The notes under the pieces: generated by a model
Told to the model about the DNA's origin: nothing
The model's database searches: none
The model's input: the letters and a program-made list of their open reading frames with translations, nothing else
Made by a program: the position numbers and the translations under genes
Assembly (NCBI GenBank): GCA_003510345.1
Contig: DOMW01000077.1
Location: 1-7,904, forward strand
Direction: 5' to 3'
Source of the DNA: Clostridiales bacterium
Lineage (GTDB): Bacteria; Bacillota; Clostridia; Christensenellales; Christensenellaceae
DNA length: 7,904 nt
Shown: piece by piece, positions 1 through 5,773 of the stretch
How positions within the stretch are numbered: the first letter of the stretch is position 1
How the letters are laid out: each line of letters begins with the position of its first letter

Positions 1-48
1 AGGCGCGGCAGAAGGCTGCTCCGTAGGCGCGGCAGAAGGCTGCTCCGT
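1..48. repeat. 24-bp tandem repeat (2 exact copies plus a decayed third)
   Basis: Positions 1-24 and 25-48 are identical. A diverged partial copy follows from 49 (AGGCACGGGTTCCGT). The unit is eight codons long and encodes PTEQPSAA on the minus strand, so copy-number changes keep the reading frame. More copies may lie beyond the left edge. Confidence 0.92.
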
Positions 49-210
49 AGGCACGGGTTCCGTGGCTGCCGGGGGTTCAGTTGGCGGCAGCTCCTCTTGC
101 GCAAGCACGCCCGGAACCAATGTGATGATCAGCACAAGCGCTAATATAAAAGATAGAATGGAGAGTTTGGCTTTTCGTTCGCGCGCCCTTCTCATTCCGG
201 CCTTTGTCAT
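1..210 (-). CDS. N-terminus of an exported protein with a Pro/Thr-rich repeat linker (partial)
   Basis: The frame is open from an ATG at 210-208 down to the left edge (70 codons visible), so only the N-terminus is present. A perfect AAGGAGG (221-227, read on the minus strand) lies 10 bases upstream of this ATG, which decides the start. An in-frame ATG at 249-247 would add 13 residues but has a poorer site. The protein starts with a basic stretch (about residues 1-15, RRARERKAK), then a hydrophobic core (about 17-35) and VLA-Q, a good signal peptidase I site after residue 37. The mature part is low complexity: Glu/Leu/Pro, then Pro-Thr-Glu-Pro runs, and two copies of PTEQPSAA encoded by a 24-bp tandem repeat. 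Such linkers usually join a signal peptide to a cell-wall, sugar-binding or surface domain. That domain lies outside the window, so no function is assigned. A lipoprotein is unlikely because there is no Cys at the cleavage site. Confidence 0.8.
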   Translation of the reverse strand, partial: MTKAGMRRARERKAKLSILSFILALVLIITLVPGVLAQEELPPTEPPAATEPVPTEQPSAAPTEQPSAAP

Positions 211-375
211 TTCTGAACGGCCTCCTTGAACGCTGATTCTTTTTTTCATGGATCAATACGCATCCTTTCCTAGTACAAGATACAAGTCTTTTTTATATAA
301 ACAGGTGCGGGATGGTTTACACAGATAATGTATAAATAGGCAAATTTTGTAATTCCATTACTATTCGGCGTGTCC

Positions 376-420
376 CGGTCAACGGTTCTCGCTTGCACCA
401 TTCCCAATAAAAAATGACCG
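376..420 (-). other. Possible structured segment in the exported-protein leader
   Basis: Read on the minus strand, CGGTCA (420-415) can pair with TGACCG (381-376). An inner stem AAUGGU/ACCGUU (402-397 with 386-381, one G-U pair, 10-base loop GCAAGCGAGA) is also possible and shares one base with the outer stem. The segment lies in the roughly 240-base leader expected between the promoter at 457-484 and the start at 210. No known riboswitch class is recognised, and the pairings are short enough to be chance. Confidence 0.25.
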
Positions 421-456
421 TGTTTTTAGGTTCTCCATATGTAATTGGTATCACAT

Positions 457-484
457 ATTTTACCACATTTTCACAAAAAATCAA
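457..484 (-). promoter_or_regulatory. Sigma-A-like promoter reading left, with extended -10
   Basis: On the minus strand, TTGATT (484-479), a 16-base spacer, then TAAAAT (462-457) preceded by TGG, an extended -10 (TGn). Transcription would start near 450 and run leftward. The only gene in that direction is the exported protein starting at 210, which gives an unusually long leader of about 240 bases. No ORF with a ribosome binding site lies within the leader. Prediction from sequence only. Confidence 0.6.
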
Positions 485-597
485 GGTGCGGCGGTAACGG
501 GGAGTGGCCATTTTGGATGTATTATTGTTTTCGCAACATAGACGGTATAAGTATTGTTTCGCCGGGCGCTACAGACTTCTTATGTTGGTGGGTTCAT

Positions 598-624
598 CCT
601 TTTCCGCGCTGCGCGCGGAAAAGG
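598..624. repeat. Perfect 11-bp inverted repeat (hairpin)
   Basis: CCTTTTCCGCG (598-608) and CGCGGAAAAGG (614-624) are exact reverse complements around a 5-base loop, CTGCG. With one bulged base the stem extends by a further TCA/TGA. No T-run follows on either strand, so it is not a classical rho-independent terminator. It could be part of a small RNA, a repeat element or a protein-binding site. Confidence 0.8.
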
Positions 625-958
625 TGATGGTTGGCCGTCCGTCACGCGGGCAGGTGGTTCATCAGGCGCTCCGTCAAAGGTAAAGCAGGAAAGGGACTCC
701 GCTATGAGAAAAAACATTTCCTCGTGATAGAGTCAATTCACAAATAGAAAGGCATGTTTTTTCTAATCCATTCTTCACCGCCCGCCCGCGCGCCGAACGG
801 GGAAAAATAGGGGAAGTGGAGAGACGCCCGACGGAGCAAGCGCATATCAAATGGCATGCCGCCATGGTTGAAACAGAGAAATCAATGCAGATTGTCCACT
901 TCCCGGTAACGATGCTAACGGTGCACACAAAAATCATCCGCCTTGCACATATTTTACA

Positions 959-987
959 GTGACAGGCCGGGGGAACCGTGCTATACT
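959..987 (+). promoter_or_regulatory. Sigma-A-like promoter of the isomerase gene
   Basis: GTGACA (959-964, five of six matches to TTGACA), a 17-base spacer, then TATACT (982-987) preceded by TGC, an extended -10. The transcript would start near 994, giving a leader of about 35 bases. A GGAGG site at 1018-1022 lies 7 bases before the ATG at 1030. No operator-like repeat is obvious between promoter and gene. Confidence 0.75.
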
Positions 988-1029
988 TTTTGCGTGTCCT
1001 GTTGAACAACCTATCCTGGAGGAAAGAAT

Positions 1030-1494
1030 ATGAGCAAAAAAGATATTGTGATAGGCTGCGATAACGCGGCTGTGGCGATGAAAAATACAATCAGGGAATA
1101 TGTGCGTTCCCTTGGATATAACGTGGAAGATGTCGGCTGTTTTTCGGCGGAAGACGACACCTACTACCCTCTCGTGGCAAAGCGGGCGTGCGATATCATA
1201 AAAGAGAGCGGCTATAAAAAGGAAGGTATCCTCATTTGCGGCACAGGCATGGGCATGGCGATGACGGCAAACAAATGCCCGGGCATACGCGCGTCGGTGT
1301 GCCACGATAATTTTTCCGCCGAGCGCGCAAAGCTTAGCAACGACGCCAATGTGCTTTGCCTGGGCGAGCGGGTCGTTGGCATGGAGTTGGCAAAAAAAGT
1401 GACAAAAGAATGGCTTTCACTCGCATTTATTGACGGAAGTTCCACGCCTAAAGTCGAAGCGATGATGAAGATAGAAAAGGAAAATTTCAAATAA
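1030..1494 (+). CDS. rpiB: RpiB/LacA/LacB-family sugar-phosphate isomerase
   Basis: A 154-residue cytoplasmic protein covering a whole RpiB-family domain. Members interconvert aldose and ketose phosphates; RpiB itself converts ribose 5-phosphate and ribulose 5-phosphate in the pentose phosphate pathway. Visible family motifs: the N-terminal strand and loop IVIGCDNAA (6-14), the catalytic-loop signature ICGTGMGMA (69-77) with Cys70 and Thr72 where the family has its catalytic Cys and Thr, PGIRAS (84-89), CHD (91-93) with the ring-opening His92, and NDANVLCLG (104-112). The start is fixed by GGAGG 7 bases upstream and by the promoter just before it. The odd point is the first motif: canonical RpiB has Asp-His-Ala, whereas this protein has Asp11-Asn12-Ala13. 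The substrate could therefore be another sugar phosphate, such as allose or galactose 6-phosphate. The gene stands alone, so its neighbours do not help. Family assignment is firm; the exact substrate is not. Confidence 0.9.
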   Translation: MSKKDIVIGCDNAAVAMKNTIREYVRSLGYNVEDVGCFSAEDDTYYPLVAKRACDIIKESGYKKEGILICGTGMGMAMTANKCPGIRASVCHDNFSAERAKLSNDANVLCLGERVVGMELAKKVTKEWLSLAFIDGSSTPKVEAMMKIEKENFK

Positions 1495-1501
1495 GCGGGA
1501 G

Positions 1502-1547
1502 GGCGTTTTTGTAAAGCGGGTTTTATACAAATGTCACTTAGAACGCC
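1502..1547. other. Nested inverted repeats between two convergent genes
   Basis: GGCGTT (1502-1507) pairs with AACGCC (1542-1547). Directly inside it, TTTGTA (1508-1513) pairs with TACAAA (1526-1531). Together they fill the 53-base gap between the isomerase stop and the carD-like stop. The symmetry lets either transcript form the structure, as expected of a bidirectional terminator, but neither strand has a proper U-tract after the stem. It is listed as structure rather than as a proven terminator. Confidence 0.4.
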
Positions 1548-2051
1548 TCAGTTCGCCGCTTCCTGTATTCTTTCCGCAATATGTTCCCGGACGCACTCGA
1601 TAGGGATATCGAGTGACATTGCCAGTTCCCCGAACAGGTAGTCTTCGGCAATCGCCATATACCGCTCATCCATTTGCAACGGTTTTTTCCCTTCATTTTT
1701 CCGCTCGGTGATCTTTAGGTACAGGCATTTTATGATCTTCAAAAGCTCGCGGCAGTCAAAGGACTGCACGGCCTCTTTATATACTGTTTCCCTGTTTTTG
1801 TCGTCCTCGATCCACGTCGCCTCCATCGCGGAGATTTCCGCCACCAGCTTTTTTGCCTGTTCTTTTGTCAGTATCTTCCGCATCTTCGCGCCGCCGTCTA
1901 CCGGCACAAAGATATGGTCACAGGCGGAATGCAGCGGTTCCAAAAAATAATATTGACGCTTTCTCTCTTTTAAAAAATCCGGATAGCCAATTTTCTGAAC
2001 ACGGCATACGCCTGTCGTCTCATACATCACTATGTCGTTTTCCTGGAACAT
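1548..2051 (-). CDS. CarD/CdnL-family RNA polymerase-binding transcription regulator
   Basis: A 167-residue cytoplasmic protein with the layout of standalone CarD-family (CarD_CdnL_TRCF) regulators. The N-terminal part (about residues 1-60) is the predicted RNA-polymerase interaction domain, a small beta-rich fold: it opens with FQENDIVMYETTGVCRVQKI, which matches the family pattern of a basic strand ending in 'GV..V..I', followed by YYFLEPL and the IFVPVD strand. Residues about 62-165 are helical and charged, as in the family's C-terminal DNA-contacting domain. Characterised members bind the RNA polymerase beta subunit and stabilise open complexes at promoters including rRNA promoters; a role here is inferred from family. 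The start is supported by AAGGAG (2060-2065), 8 bases before the ATG. It converges on the isomerase gene and diverges from yybS. No Trp appears in the usual position of the well-studied actinobacterial proteins, so details of action may differ. Confidence 0.85.
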   Translation of the reverse strand: MFQENDIVMYETTGVCRVQKIGYPDFLKERKRQYYFLEPLHSACDHIFVPVDGGAKMRKILTKEQAKKLVAEISAMEATWIEDDKNRETVYKEAVQSFDCRELLKIIKCLYLKITERKNEGKKPLQMDERYMAIAEDYLFGELAMSLDIPIECVREHIAERIQEAAN

Positions 2052-2099
2052 ATGCGCGTCTCCTTCGTAATCATATCGCGGAAGTGTACTGAATAATAT

Positions 2100-2116
2100 C
2101 GGTTCACAAAGAACCG
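2100..2116. repeat. 6-bp inverted repeat in the carD-like leader
   Basis: CGGTTC (2100-2105) and GAACCG (2111-2116) are exact reverse complements around the loop ACAAA. It falls within the leader predicted for the carD-like mRNA, about 50 bases upstream of its start codon. There is no T-run after it, so it is not a standard terminator. A regulatory hairpin or chance. Confidence 0.45.
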
Positions 2117-2124
2117 TTTAACGT

Positions 2125-2139
2125 TTTCATCCGATGAAA
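2125..2139. promoter_or_regulatory. 15-bp palindrome, operator-like
   Basis: TTTCATC (2125-2131), one central C, then GATGAAA (2133-2139): seven perfect base pairs per arm. An RNA hairpin with a one-base loop is impossible without opening two pairs, so a DNA site for a dimeric regulator is the better reading. It lies about 25-40 bases downstream of the start predicted for the carD-like transcript and about 100 bases upstream of the yybS promoter, so it could block transcription of the carD-like gene. The binding protein is unknown. Confidence 0.5.
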
Positions 2140-2169
2140 CCACCGTGTTTGAAAAAGTCGATATATAAT

Positions 2170-2178
2170 ATTATAGCA
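2170..2178 (-). promoter_or_regulatory. Extended -10 promoter of the carD-like gene
   Basis: On the minus strand, TGCTATAAT: a perfect -10 hexamer (2175-2170) with a TGC extension (2178-2176). No good -35 hexamer is found 16-18 bases upstream, where the sequence is T-rich. Extended -10 promoters can work without one. Transcription would start near 2163 and give a leader of about 110 bases. Confidence 0.6.
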
Positions 2179-2234
2179 GAAACATATAAAAAAAGATAGC
2201 GTTTTCGTGGCCGTTCCCAAAACGGTTTCCTTCA

Positions 2235-2263
2235 TTGACGAAGCGCGCAAAAATAGTTAAAAT
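2235..2263 (+). promoter_or_regulatory. Sigma-A-like promoter of the yybS-gdpP-rplI-dnaB operon
   Basis: TTGACG (2235-2240), a spacer of exactly 17 bases, then TAAAAT (2258-2263). The predicted start, near 2270, lies about 44 bases before the chosen TTG start of yybS. Just upstream is a short inverted repeat, CCGTT/AACGG (2211-2215 with 2221-2225). All downstream genes overlap or nearly touch, so this is probably the main promoter of the operon. Confidence 0.7.
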
Positions 2264-2313
2264 GGGATAATAGCGTTACTGTGGGGTATTGTGCGCCGGG
2301 GAAGGAAGAGGCA

Positions 2314-3375
2314 TTGAAAAAAGCTGGTGTTACGATCGTATGTATTCTGCTCGCGGTGGGCCTGTTTGCGCTTGCCCGCGGCAATATTTTCACGCTGATG
2401 CTCGCGGCGCTTTTTTTGCCCATGATATTTGTGTACCAGCGGGCGTTGAGCAGCGTAACGCTCTCGGTATTATCGGTGCTGGTGTTTGGGGTGGCGTGCT
2501 TTTTGCTGGCGGGCCTGAATGTGGCCGGCGTACTGATGTGCTGCATCCTGCCTTCCGCACTGATAACCGGGCACGCGCTGGAGCGCAAAACGGCGTTTTA
2601 CGACAGTGTGCTTGCAAGCGCGGTAACGATGCTGGCTTCGGTGGGCGTGCTGTTTTTGTGTGTCTATCTGCTGTACGGCGTGTCATTTTTTGACCTGGTA
2701 CTGCAAAAGACGGAGGCATGGCTTAACGCAAACCCCGAAATGACCAAACAGCTTTATTACATGACGAACCAGATGCAGCAAAACACACAGCAAACAGCCC
2801 TTTTAGAAGCGGACAGCGCCACTGCACTCGCGGATATGCTGCTTGCGCAGCGGGCGGCGGTAGAGAGCGTCCCTTTTACTACGGCGCTCAAAGGCGTTAT
2901 GCGGCTATTTTCGCAGGGGATGACGCTTTATCTTGCACAGGCGGCGGCGTTTTGCGTACCCATGTTCGGGCTTTTGAATTACCTCATCCCGCGCGCCGTC
3001 TACAAAAAGCGCGGCCGGGCAGTCCGCGCGCTCCCCGCGTTCTCCTCATGGGGGCTGCCGAAACGGTTTGGCACATGGTCGCTCATCCTGCTGCTGCTGG
3101 CGTATATTGGCATGTATGGGGGCTGGCGCAACTTCGAGTATGTTTATATTATATCGTTTGGTTTTTTGAACGCCGTTTATTCCGTGCACGGCATGGCATT
3201 TTTAGACTGGCTCCTAAAGAAGAAGATCGCGCAGGGCGCGGGCAGGGCGGCCATCATCGCGGCAGTGTTTATTGTAGGATTTTTGTGGAACATTACAATG
3301 TGGATCGGCTTTTTTGAACAAATCGTGAAACTGCGGAAAAGAGAGAGCATCGCAAATGAATCAAATAGACCGTGA
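2314..3375 (+). CDS. yybS: YybS-family (DUF2232) polytopic membrane protein
   Basis: A 353-residue integral membrane protein placed first in the operon, directly before gdpP, the position of yybS in B. subtilis. The TTG at 2314 is preferred: GAAGGAAGAGG lies just before it, and the first hydrophobic segment follows at once. A GTG at 2281, 11 codons earlier in frame, would sit only about 11 bases after the predicted transcript start and has no ribosome binding site. Hydrophobic segments lie at about 5-21, 25-41, 47-67, 68-87, 98-122, 203-225, 254-269, 276-298 and 311-334: eight or nine membrane passes. Between the fifth and sixth is a polar stretch (about 133-190, Gln/Ala-rich), and a basic segment (about 228-250) follows the sixth. 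The C-terminal YSVHGMAFLDWLLKKK resembles the conserved end of DUF2232 proteins. The biochemical role is unknown; pairing with GdpP hints at membrane-linked c-di-AMP signalling or transport, which is inference. It ends 20 bases inside gdpP. Confidence 0.82.
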   Translation: MKKAGVTIVCILLAVGLFALARGNIFTLMLAALFLPMIFVYQRALSSVTLSVLSVLVFGVACFLLAGLNVAGVLMCCILPSALITGHALERKTAFYDSVLASAVTMLASVGVLFLCVYLLYGVSFFDLVLQKTEAWLNANPEMTKQLYYMTNQMQQNTQQTALLEADSATALADMLLAQRAAVESVPFTTALKGVMRLFSQGMTLYLAQAAAFCVPMFGLLNYLIPRAVYKKRGRAVRALPAFSSWGLPKRFGTWSLILLLLAYIGMYGGWRNFEYVYIISFGFLNAVYSVHGMAFLDWLLKKKIAQGAGRAAIIAAVFIVGFLWNITMWIGFFEQIVKLRKRESIANESNRP

Positions 3376-5323
3376 AAAAAAACCGAATTACCTGACGCGT
3401 GACTTCATAGTCGCCTTATTGCTGATCGCGGCCTTGTTTCCGGTTCTGTTTTGTATACAAAACGCCGGCCTGCGCGCGGCGGCGGTGCTGGGCGATTGTT
3501 TGGCCTGTGTGCTCTATTTCCTGCTTTCCGCGCGGATCCGCAGGCGCAGGGCGGAGCTTTTCGCGCGGCTGTTGAAAAAATACGCCGACAGAATCGATAA
3601 ATATGTGGATGCGGGGGCTATCGCGACGGCGCTCACAAACACGAAGGGCAAGATATTGTGGCATAACCCGGCCTTTTTCCTGCTGGCGGGCAGGTGGGCT
3701 GCCGGGGTGAATATTTTCCGGCTGCTTGCACCCATGAACCGCCCGGAAAAAGACAGGAAGATAAAACTACGCGGCAAGGTATATATCCGCGAGGATATAC
3801 ACGCGGATATGGACGGAGAAGAATATGTGCTTTACCGGCTTATCGACGCGGCGGGCGCGCGGGAATCGGCGGATCTGTATAAAAACATCCTCGCTACGAT
3901 CTGCCATGTGCAGGTGGATAATTACGGCGACCTGGCGCGCAGTACGCAGCAGAGCATGCAGGCGCAGGTTGTGGCGGAGATCGAGCGGGTGGTCACAAAA
4001 CACGCGCAAAATATGCGCGCGGGATACCTGAAATACGACCGGGATAAATATATGCTGGTATTTGAGCGGCGCTACCTTTCCGGGATGATGCAAAGCAAAT
4101 TCAGTATGCTTGCGGAAGTACGCAAAATCGAAACGGGAAACAACGCCGTGTATCCCACGGTTAGCATGGGCGTGGGCATAGCGCCGTCGCCGATGGACGC
4201 GAACGGCAACGCTTTAAAAGCATTGGAAATGGCGCTCGGGCGGGGGGGCGACCAGGCGGTTTTAAAGGATGAGCAGGAGTTCAAATTCTACGGCGGCATT
4301 CAGCATGGGCGGGAAAAACAAACGCGGGTGAAGTCGCGCATGTTCGCGAATGCCTTGAGGAACCTGATGGAGCAGTGCGACCGCGTAGTGATCATGGGGC
4401 ACGACGTGCCCGACCTCGATTGCATGGGCGCGGCGCTGGGACTGCTTGCCTGTACGCGCAGGATCAATAAAAAGACGTATATCGTCCTTGACAAGCCGAA
4501 CGCCTCGCTCGGGCGGCTGGTCGATACCATGAAGCGCGACCCCGATTACCGGGAGGTGTTTATCACGCCGGAGGCGGCGGAGGACGTGACCGACAGCAAA
4601 ACCATGCTGATCGTTGTGGATACGCAGATCGCCGGTTTTACCATCGCACCCGGGCTGATCAAGCGGGCGGGGGTGCTGGTGGTGATGGACCACCACGTGC
4701 GCGGTACAAACCATATAGAGGACGCGGCGCTGTTTTTGCACGAACCGTATGCTTCCTCCACTGCCGAGATGGTGACGGAGGTCATACAGTATTTTTCAGA
4801 GAATATCGCATTAAAACCACTTGAGGTGGAGGCGCTTATGGCAGGCATCACGATCGATACAAAAGGGTTTTCGTTCAAAACGGGCGTGCGGACGTTTGAG
4901 GCGGCGTCGTTCCTCCGGCGCATGGGCGCGGATACAACGCGCATACGGCACCTGTTTCAGGACGACCTTTCGACCTATACGGCGCGCGCGCGGGTGGTGG
5001 AGAGCGCAAGGGTGCTCAAAAACGGCATTGCTATCGCCGTTTGCCCGGCGGATATCCCTTCGCCGCAGCTTCTCGCATCGCAGGCGGCGGACGCGCTCAT
5101 TGGCATCAGCGGTATTTTAGCGTCGTTTGTGCTGTGCGCGCACGGCGGCGCGGTGATCATATCCGGGCGGTCGCTCGGGAGCGTGAACGTGCAGCGCATA
5201 CTGGAAAAAATGGGCGGCGGCGGCCACGCCACGATAGCGGGCGCGCAGATAAAAGATAAGACGATGGAAGAAACGGTGGAAGAACTTGAAGCTATGATCG
5301 CGGAATATGAGAAGGAGGTATAA
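3356..5323 (+). CDS. gdpP: GdpP, membrane-bound c-di-AMP phosphodiesterase
   Basis: A 655-residue protein with the full GdpP (YybT) order and usual length. Two membrane helices (about 17-34 and 40-58) and a basic RRRR stretch come first, then a PAS-like sensor (about 80-165; heme-binding in studied members). Next is a degenerate GGDEF domain (about 175-315), where YDRDKYM (227-233) stands in place of the GGDEF signature and VSMGVGIAP (269-277) is kept. Last are DHH and DHHA1 phosphodiesterase domains (about 342-655). Metal-binding residues expected for DHH are visible: His349, Asp353 and Asp355 in GHDVPDLD, Asp422 in VVDTQ, Asp445-His446-His447 in MDHHVRG, and Asp501 in ITIDTKGF. GGGGHATIAG (620-629) is the DHHA1 motif. 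The family hydrolyses cyclic di-AMP to pApA and so affects osmotic balance, wall stress and beta-lactam tolerance. All catalytic residues are present, so it should be active. Its start overlaps yybS by 20 bases with only a weak GAGAG site, suggesting translational coupling. Confidence 0.96.
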   Translation: MNQIDREKKPNYLTRDFIVALLLIAALFPVLFCIQNAGLRAAAVLGDCLACVLYFLLSARIRRRRAELFARLLKKYADRIDKYVDAGAIATALTNTKGKILWHNPAFFLLAGRWAAGVNIFRLLAPMNRPEKDRKIKLRGKVYIREDIHADMDGEEYVLYRLIDAAGARESADLYKNILATICHVQVDNYGDLARSTQQSMQAQVVAEIERVVTKHAQNMRAGYLKYDRDKYMLVFERRYLSGMMQSKFSMLAEVRKIETGNNAVYPTVSMGVGIAPSPMDANGNALKALEMALGRGGDQAVLKDEQEFKFYGGIQHGREKQTRVKSRMFANALRNLMEQCDRVVIMGHDVPDLDCMGAALGLLACTRRINKKTYIVLDKPNASLGRLVDTMKRDPDYREVFITPEAAEDVTDSKTMLIVVDTQIAGFTIAPGLIKRAGVLVVMDHHVRGTNHIEDAALFLHEPYASSTAEMVTEVIQYFSENIALKPLEVEALMAGITIDTKGFSFKTGVRTFEAASFLRRMGADTTRIRHLFQDDLSTYTARARVVESARVLKNGIAIAVCPADIPSPQLLASQAADALIGISGILASFVLCAHGGAVIISGRSLGSVNVQRILEKMGGGGHATIAGAQIKDKTMEETVEELEAMIAEYEKEV

Positions 5324-5329
5324 AGGACT

Positions 5330-5773
5330 ATGAAAGTGATTTTACTTGAGACGGTGCAGGGAAAGGGAAAGACGGGCGATATTGTGACGGTGAGCGACGG
5401 GTACGCGCGCAATTACCTGTTTCCCAAAAAGCTGGCGACCGAGGCGACGCCGCAAAATCTGAACGCGGCAAAGCAGAAGATCGCGGCGGCGAAGTATAAG
5501 AAGGAAGTGGAGAAAGAAAACGCAGAGGAGGTGGCAAAGGAGCTTTCCGGCCTGGAACTTCATATCGCGGCAAAGCACGGCGAGGGCGGCAGGTTGTTTG
5601 GCGCCGTGACGGCGAAGGAGATTGCGGCGGCCCTGAAAGAAAAAGCGGGTTATGACATCGACAAAAAGAAGTTCACCGTACCCACGATAAAAGAAGTGGG
5701 CGAATATGAAGTGGGCGTGAAGGTATACGCCGAGATCAGCACAAAAATAAAGGTCGTGGTGGAAGATGCCTGA
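5330..5773 (+). CDS. rplI: 50S ribosomal protein bL9
   Basis: A 147-residue protein, close to the usual length of bL9, a two-domain protein bound to 23S rRNA near the L1 stalk that helps keep the reading frame. The N-terminal RNA-binding domain carries MKVILLETVQGKGKTGD (1-17) and the signature GYARNYLFPKKLA (24-36). A long charged connecting helix (about 41-75) leads to the C-terminal domain with GRLFGAVT (87-94) and a Val-rich end. The ribosome binding site AAGGAGG (5312-5318) lies inside the last codons of gdpP, and the gap between the genes is 6 bases. The end overlaps dnaB by 8 bases. Nothing is missing or truncated. Confidence 0.98.
   Translation: MKVILLETVQGKGKTGDIVTVSDGYARNYLFPKKLATEATPQNLNAAKQKIAAAKYKKEVEKENAEEVAKELSGLELHIAAKHGEGGRLFGAVTAKEIAAALKEKAGYDIDKKKFTVPTIKEVGEYEVGVKVYAEISTKIKVVVEDA

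Larger units (their letters stand above)
211..1029. other. Large intergenic region without a convincing gene
   Basis: About 820 bases separate the divergent exported-protein gene and the isomerase gene. It contains a minus-strand promoter (457-484), a weakly paired leader segment (376-420), a perfect hairpin (598-624) and the isomerase promoter (959-987). Frames are open on both strands between about 640 and 960, including a plus-strand frame ending in TGA at 960-962. None has both a start codon and a ribosome binding site, and the predicted peptides look unlike the neighbouring genes. I recognise no tRNA, rRNA, tmRNA, RNase P RNA, SRP RNA or riboswitch here. It may hold an unrecognised small RNA or decayed sequence. 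Confidence 0.6.

Noticed and set aside
1..48. Tandem repeat as the start of a CRISPR array
   Set aside because: The copies are adjacent with no spacers, the unit is 24 bp and in frame, and it encodes PTEQPSAA in a secreted protein.
317..511. A 64-codon minus-strand frame
   Set aside because: It begins upstream of, and spans, the predicted promoter at 457-484. It has no ribosome binding site and an implausible composition.
598..624. The hairpin as a rho-independent terminator
   Set aside because: The stem is strong, but no T-run follows on either strand, and no gene ends just before it.
445..627. A 60-codon plus-strand frame
   Set aside because: No ribosome binding site; it crosses the promoter and runs into the hairpin at 598-624; the composition is not protein-like.
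674..1090. A 138-codon minus-strand frame
   Set aside because: It covers the isomerase promoter, ribosome binding site and first codons. It is Cys/Ser-rich without a domain pattern, and a plus-strand frame is open over part of the same bases.
934..1305. A long minus-strand frame over the isomerase gene
   Set aside because: It lies opposite a strongly supported gene and its promoter, so it is an antisense by-product of codon bias.
2164..2169. TATAAT on the plus strand as a promoter for yybS
   Set aside because: No usable -35 lies at 16-18 bases, and a much better pair (TTGACG-17-TAAAAT) lies closer to the gene.
4262..4741. Long antisense frames inside gdpP, rplI and dnaB
   Set aside because: They lie opposite well-supported genes, are His/Arg/Pro-rich with no recognisable domain, and arise from the G/C-rich codon use.
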